A DNA stretch of 64,000 nt from Clavelina lepadiformis (taxonomy: Eukaryota; Chordata; Ascidiacea; Aplousobranchia; Clavelinidae): positions 23,134,479 to 23,198,478 of the forward strand of contig NC_135243.1 of the NCBI RefSeq assembly GCF_947623445.1. The letters are read 5' to 3'. Under the pieces are notes generated by a model. The model was not told the DNA's origin. It did no database searches and saw only the letters and a program-made list of their open reading frames with translations. Made by a program: the position numbers and the translations under genes. Below, one piece after another: positions 61,201-64,000 of the stretch (its first letter is position 1; every line of letters starts with the position of its first letter).

Positions 61201-62896
61201 AACCATGTTTAAAGAACGCTGCATGAAGAACATTGAGATGAGGTGCACACTGTTTAAAGCATCGATCCTACCATCTGCTACCGGAGTGTGCAATCAGAAA
61301 GGCTCATTGTAGTGGGAAAAACACCTGGTGAAAAGTGGAGTTTAAAGCGTCTATTTGGACAAAGAAGGTAGCCTGCAAACCCTGGCTACATGACAGATTG
61401 TGTTCTGCTTTGCGAGCTTGATACTGGTAGGAGTGTTTCAAGATTGAAAATAATAGGATCAACCATTTGTTGTTTGCAGATGATCTCTTTCTCCTGACTT
61501 TTTCTGAATGTGATCATAAACATGCACCCGATCATTTTGCAATCGCTTGTAATGACTTTGGGACAAAACTAAGCATATAGAAAATTGAGATACTTTGCCT
61601 CTCAAAAACCCTGTTTAGTGCAAGTGTGAGCAGACACACTTATAAAGGTCAATAAGTCAAGTACCTGACAGCCAAATCATAAGTGATAAAAGGCAGGACT
61701 TTGACTTGTACACTCGAATTTGAACAGCAAGTGCAGTCTTGCATGCACTTCAACTTCCAGTTGTGTTGAATTAAAAGCTTTTTAAGATCGCTAAGCTCTA
61801 AATCTAAGCTTCAAATCAGCTTTCCTTCCAATTCTCACCGATGGTCATAAATTTTGGATAATGACGGAAAGAGGTTGTTCAAAGAGCAAGCTTCAGAAAT
61901 GGGATTTTAAGGAAAGGTTCATTGTGCAACACTACAGGTATTAGATGAAATGTGCAGTACTTCAGTGTCTGAAATCAGCAAATCTCTAAATGTTGAGCGC
62001 TACTTTTTCGAATTGAAGTGCCAGCTATAATGGTATATGGTCACATGTTTTCAACGTTTTTATGAAAAACATATGTTTTCAAGCTTGAAATATAAGCTTT
62101 CCATAAACCTAAGTTAACATTACAAGTCATTTAAGTAGAAATCAAACACAAAATAAACCACAACCTACAAGTACAACATCATGCAAAAATTGAAAAACAT
62201 TTACATTTTTTGAACCAATACCACACTCCAAGCAATCCGAAAAGAACTACAGCAGATGATGCTGCAATAGCTGAAAAGAGGATGCGCTGCAAAAACAAAA
62301 GCTCAAGGTTCCAGATAATATTACTGATAAAACACACTTTGAGGTCAAACATTAGTTCGTGCAAAATTCATAATACTAGCAAATTTGTCAATATAATTTT
62401 GAAATGACTCCGAAAGTTTGAGTTTAAATTTATTTGTTTACAATACAAAAGATGCTAAATGAGATGCAATATACGTCTACAAACTGTTGAAAGACAGTTT
62501 GACTGTGCTTCATCACTTTATCTGTTAATATTTCTAAATCCTTCGGGCAATGTTGGAAAATAGAAGTAAACAAAAGGTAACAAAATCAAAATCATACCAA
62601 GAGTCAAAAAGTATACTAATCATTAGTCTAATGACTAACCATCATAGACAACAAATCACTGCTATCATAGACAACCACCACTGAAGGAGAAGTGTAATTG
62701 CTTCCATTGAGGCTATGTCCACTTGTGTTTCCTTCATCTGAGGGAATTCTTTGATCTGTGGAGATATACAAGGTAGATAAAAATCAGTTTTATGTAATGT
62801 AGTATGCAATGAGGAACTGTCTTGTATTGGCTCAATGCAAAGTCCTAATCTAATAATGTATGAAAAAATGATAAGATAGTAAAATAACAATATCAT
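55255..62896 (-). CDS. Tetraspanning membrane protein with two C-terminal CUB domains
   Basis: Minus-strand exons: 62818-62896 (ATG, signal peptide MILLFYYLIIFSYII), 62640-62755, 62205-62286, 60226-60275, 59961-60036, 58975-59033, 58346-58418, 57917-57978, 57561-57663, 57115-57293, 56769-56928, 56359-56537 and 55255-55411. Every junction is in phase; together with the weak exon at 54993 the product is about 468 aa. Order: short ectodomain with three N-glycosylation sequons (NTS, NGS, NYT); TM1 (about 66-90); basic loop; TM2 (110-133); outer loop with a sequon; TM3 (155-178); basic loop; TM4 (203-222); CUB1 (234-346; TGMVASPSYL, KGFLARYRQ); CUB2 (347-459; TGVVTSPNYPNN, KGFWAKYEQ). Basic inner loops and glycosylated outer loops give one consistent topology with the CUBs outside. 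I know no named family with this layout. The donor of exon 1 (ACA|GTTCCT) is weak. Confidence 0.65.
55635..56033. mobile_element. Non-autonomous hAT-type MITE inside a CUB-gene intron
   Basis: A 399-bp element with ends CAGAGGTGAGAAGT and ACTTCCCACCTCTG (13 of 14 inverted match) flanked by CCGGAAAG (55627-55634) and CTGGAAAG (56034-56041), 7 of 8 identical. Internal GTACCG-rich subterminal repeats. It sits between the exons of CUB2 (56359 and 55411). Confidence 0.8.
61025..61760 (+). pseudogene. Non-LTR retrotransposon reverse-transcriptase remnant
   Basis: On the plus strand around 61450-61610 one reads INHLLFADDLFLLTFSE followed by a downstream KIEILCLSKT, the FADD active-site block and the following region of LINE reverse transcriptases, then a degraded VKYL near 61660. 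Frame changes and stops occur before and after, so it is dead. It lies antisense in the intron between the CUB-gene exons at 60275 and 62205. How far it extends to the left is uncertain. Confidence 0.6.
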
Positions 62897-63331
62897 TTTG
62901 AAAACAAGTTGATAACATTCCAATTCAGTTGTTTTAATGTTAAAATATCTAAACATAAACAGTTCTATAAACTACCACATAAACCCTCTTTTTGAACAGC
63001 ACATGTCTCTGAAAAATATTGCAGGATTCCTGTACACCACCATGGTCTAAACATCATGTGCTAAAATCTCACCAACTGGGTGAGTTGACAGAATCAGAAA
63101 GATCAAGTAAAAAAAATATTTAAACAACACCAACAGCTGGAAATGACGATTGTAAAAATGTTGCCAAACTTTTAAGCATCCCAAGCAAGTAAAAGAGGCC
63201 GAGATGACAAAACTGCAACCTGGGCTACACTAAAATGGTGTATGCCAAAGTTTGCAAATTCGGCCCAAAGTTTAATTCTATTTACCGCCTGCAACAATCC
63301 GAACAAGAACATAACTTGACAAACTAACACT
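62897..63331. other. Upstream region of the 4TM-CUB gene
   Basis: Immediately to the right of the signal-peptide ATG (minus strand), presumably promoter and 5' UTR. No exon or motif could be supported. Confidence 0.35.
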
Positions 63332-63569
63332 GTGTCGTAGAAACCAAGAAAAATATCATAATGCAAATCTAACAAAACCAGCTATTAATCATTGCAGATT
63401 AAGCTGATAAGATGGAGACAGAAAGAAAGGGCTAAAAGGTTTAACAAATACATTTCACATCAAAAAACGAGCAGCTTAAAAACTACATAAAATCCTCAGT
63501 TTGGAAATAATAAACGACCAGTTCTCTTTTTAGCAATTGGCATGAAATTAGAACTATCATAATTATCAG
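63332..63569 (+). repeat. Repeat shared with 52392-52630 (direct orientation)
   Basis: Starts GTGTCGTAGAAACCAAGAAA, includes GCTATTAATCATTG and AATAATAAACGACCAGTTCT, and ends ACTATCATAATTATCA. It is the same sequence as the block beyond the 3' end of the 4TM-CUB gene. Confidence 0.75.
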
Positions 63570-64000
63570 GGTGCTTACACACAGGCATATTCAATAGGCT
63601 AGTTTCAATATAATAAGGTCCACTATGAACAGCTCGGATAAATGTTTAAAATAGTTAATTTTTTCCTACATACCAAAAAGTACAAACAAAACAAATCTAG
63701 CTTTAAAGGCATTCAACTGTCTATGACAAGGTTTTCAAAGTTCATTCAATTAAAACAAAATCCACATTAAGTAAACACTAGAACGACAGATGCAGTCATT
63801 TTACCCGTTTTGGAATTTTAAAATGCGATATATTTTTTTACCGAAATCACATGACTGCAAAATTTCTTGAATTTTCCTAAGTGGTAAGCAGGAATGCTCA
63901 TGCTAAGTATCAAGAATGCTAAGTAGGAACACTGCTTTCAGAAATATTTTAGAGGGTGGTTTACCTCCAACGGACGTTAGCGGTCATTTTGACCGCTCAA
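63570..64000. other. Right-edge sequence, no feature seen
   Basis: AT-rich, no exon-like frame with splice sites. If the repeat at 63332 marks the 3' flank of a paralogue, this would be flanking or UTR sequence. Confidence 0.3.

Noticed and set aside
1..64000. CRISPR arrays, bacterial operons, tRNA or rRNA genes
   Set aside because: No regularly spaced direct repeats, no Shine-Dalgarno/operon structure, and no cloverleaf-type tRNA or rRNA sequence was recognised; the DNA is clearly animal nuclear DNA.

Overview
This is eukaryotic, animal-type DNA. It is AT-rich, and its genes are broken into many short exons joined by GT-AG introns, often of only 60-400 bp. The gene content (a sosondowah/SOWAH protein, an LDLa-repeat rhodopsin-family receptor, an NRF-6-type acyltransferase, CUB domains) and the many non-autonomous hAT elements fit an invertebrate chordate such as an ascidian (Ciona-like). 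That assignment is inference. All exon calls were made by eye from splice sites, reading-frame phase and protein motifs.

Left arm (1-14.3 kb). A first exon of a secreted protein (minus, 214-413) runs off the left edge. A poorly conserved minus-strand gene (9183 down to about 5000, perhaps 2735) weakly resembles the second half of an XLF/NHEJ1 head domain. It overlaps the start of a plus-strand coiled-coil gene (9370-14321, with a possible membrane-anchor first exon at 8465) that ends in a class-I PDZ ligand.

Centre-left (15.9-27.5 kb, minus). A complete SOWAH homologue has an N-terminal winged-helix domain, a disordered linker, ankyrin repeats, two alternative 3' ends and a probable internal promoter.

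Middle (27.5-38.4 kb). This stretch is gene-poor and rich in repeats. It holds four hAT-type MITEs, three with perfect 8-bp target duplications, an inverted repeat pair, a 210-bp tandem duplication and an inverted partial copy of the downstream receptor gene.

Centre-right. An LDLa-repeat GPCR (38460-44453, plus, 9 exons, about 1286 aa) is built from 50-residue phase-1 exons. A debris field at 45.3-46.2 kb follows, with a dead Tc1/mariner transposase tail and scattered copies of the next gene's first exon. Then comes an intact NRF-6-like acyltransferase (47092-51684, plus, 14 exons, 725 aa).

Right arm (55-62.9 kb, minus). The most unusual gene encodes a signal peptide, an N-glycosylated ectodomain, four membrane segments arranged as two duplicated hairpins, and two C-terminal CUB domains. 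Thirteen exons join in perfect phase. Its introns hold a hAT MITE and a LINE reverse-transcriptase remnant. A repeat shared between 52.4 and 63.3 kb suggests that a tandem paralogue lies beyond the right edge.
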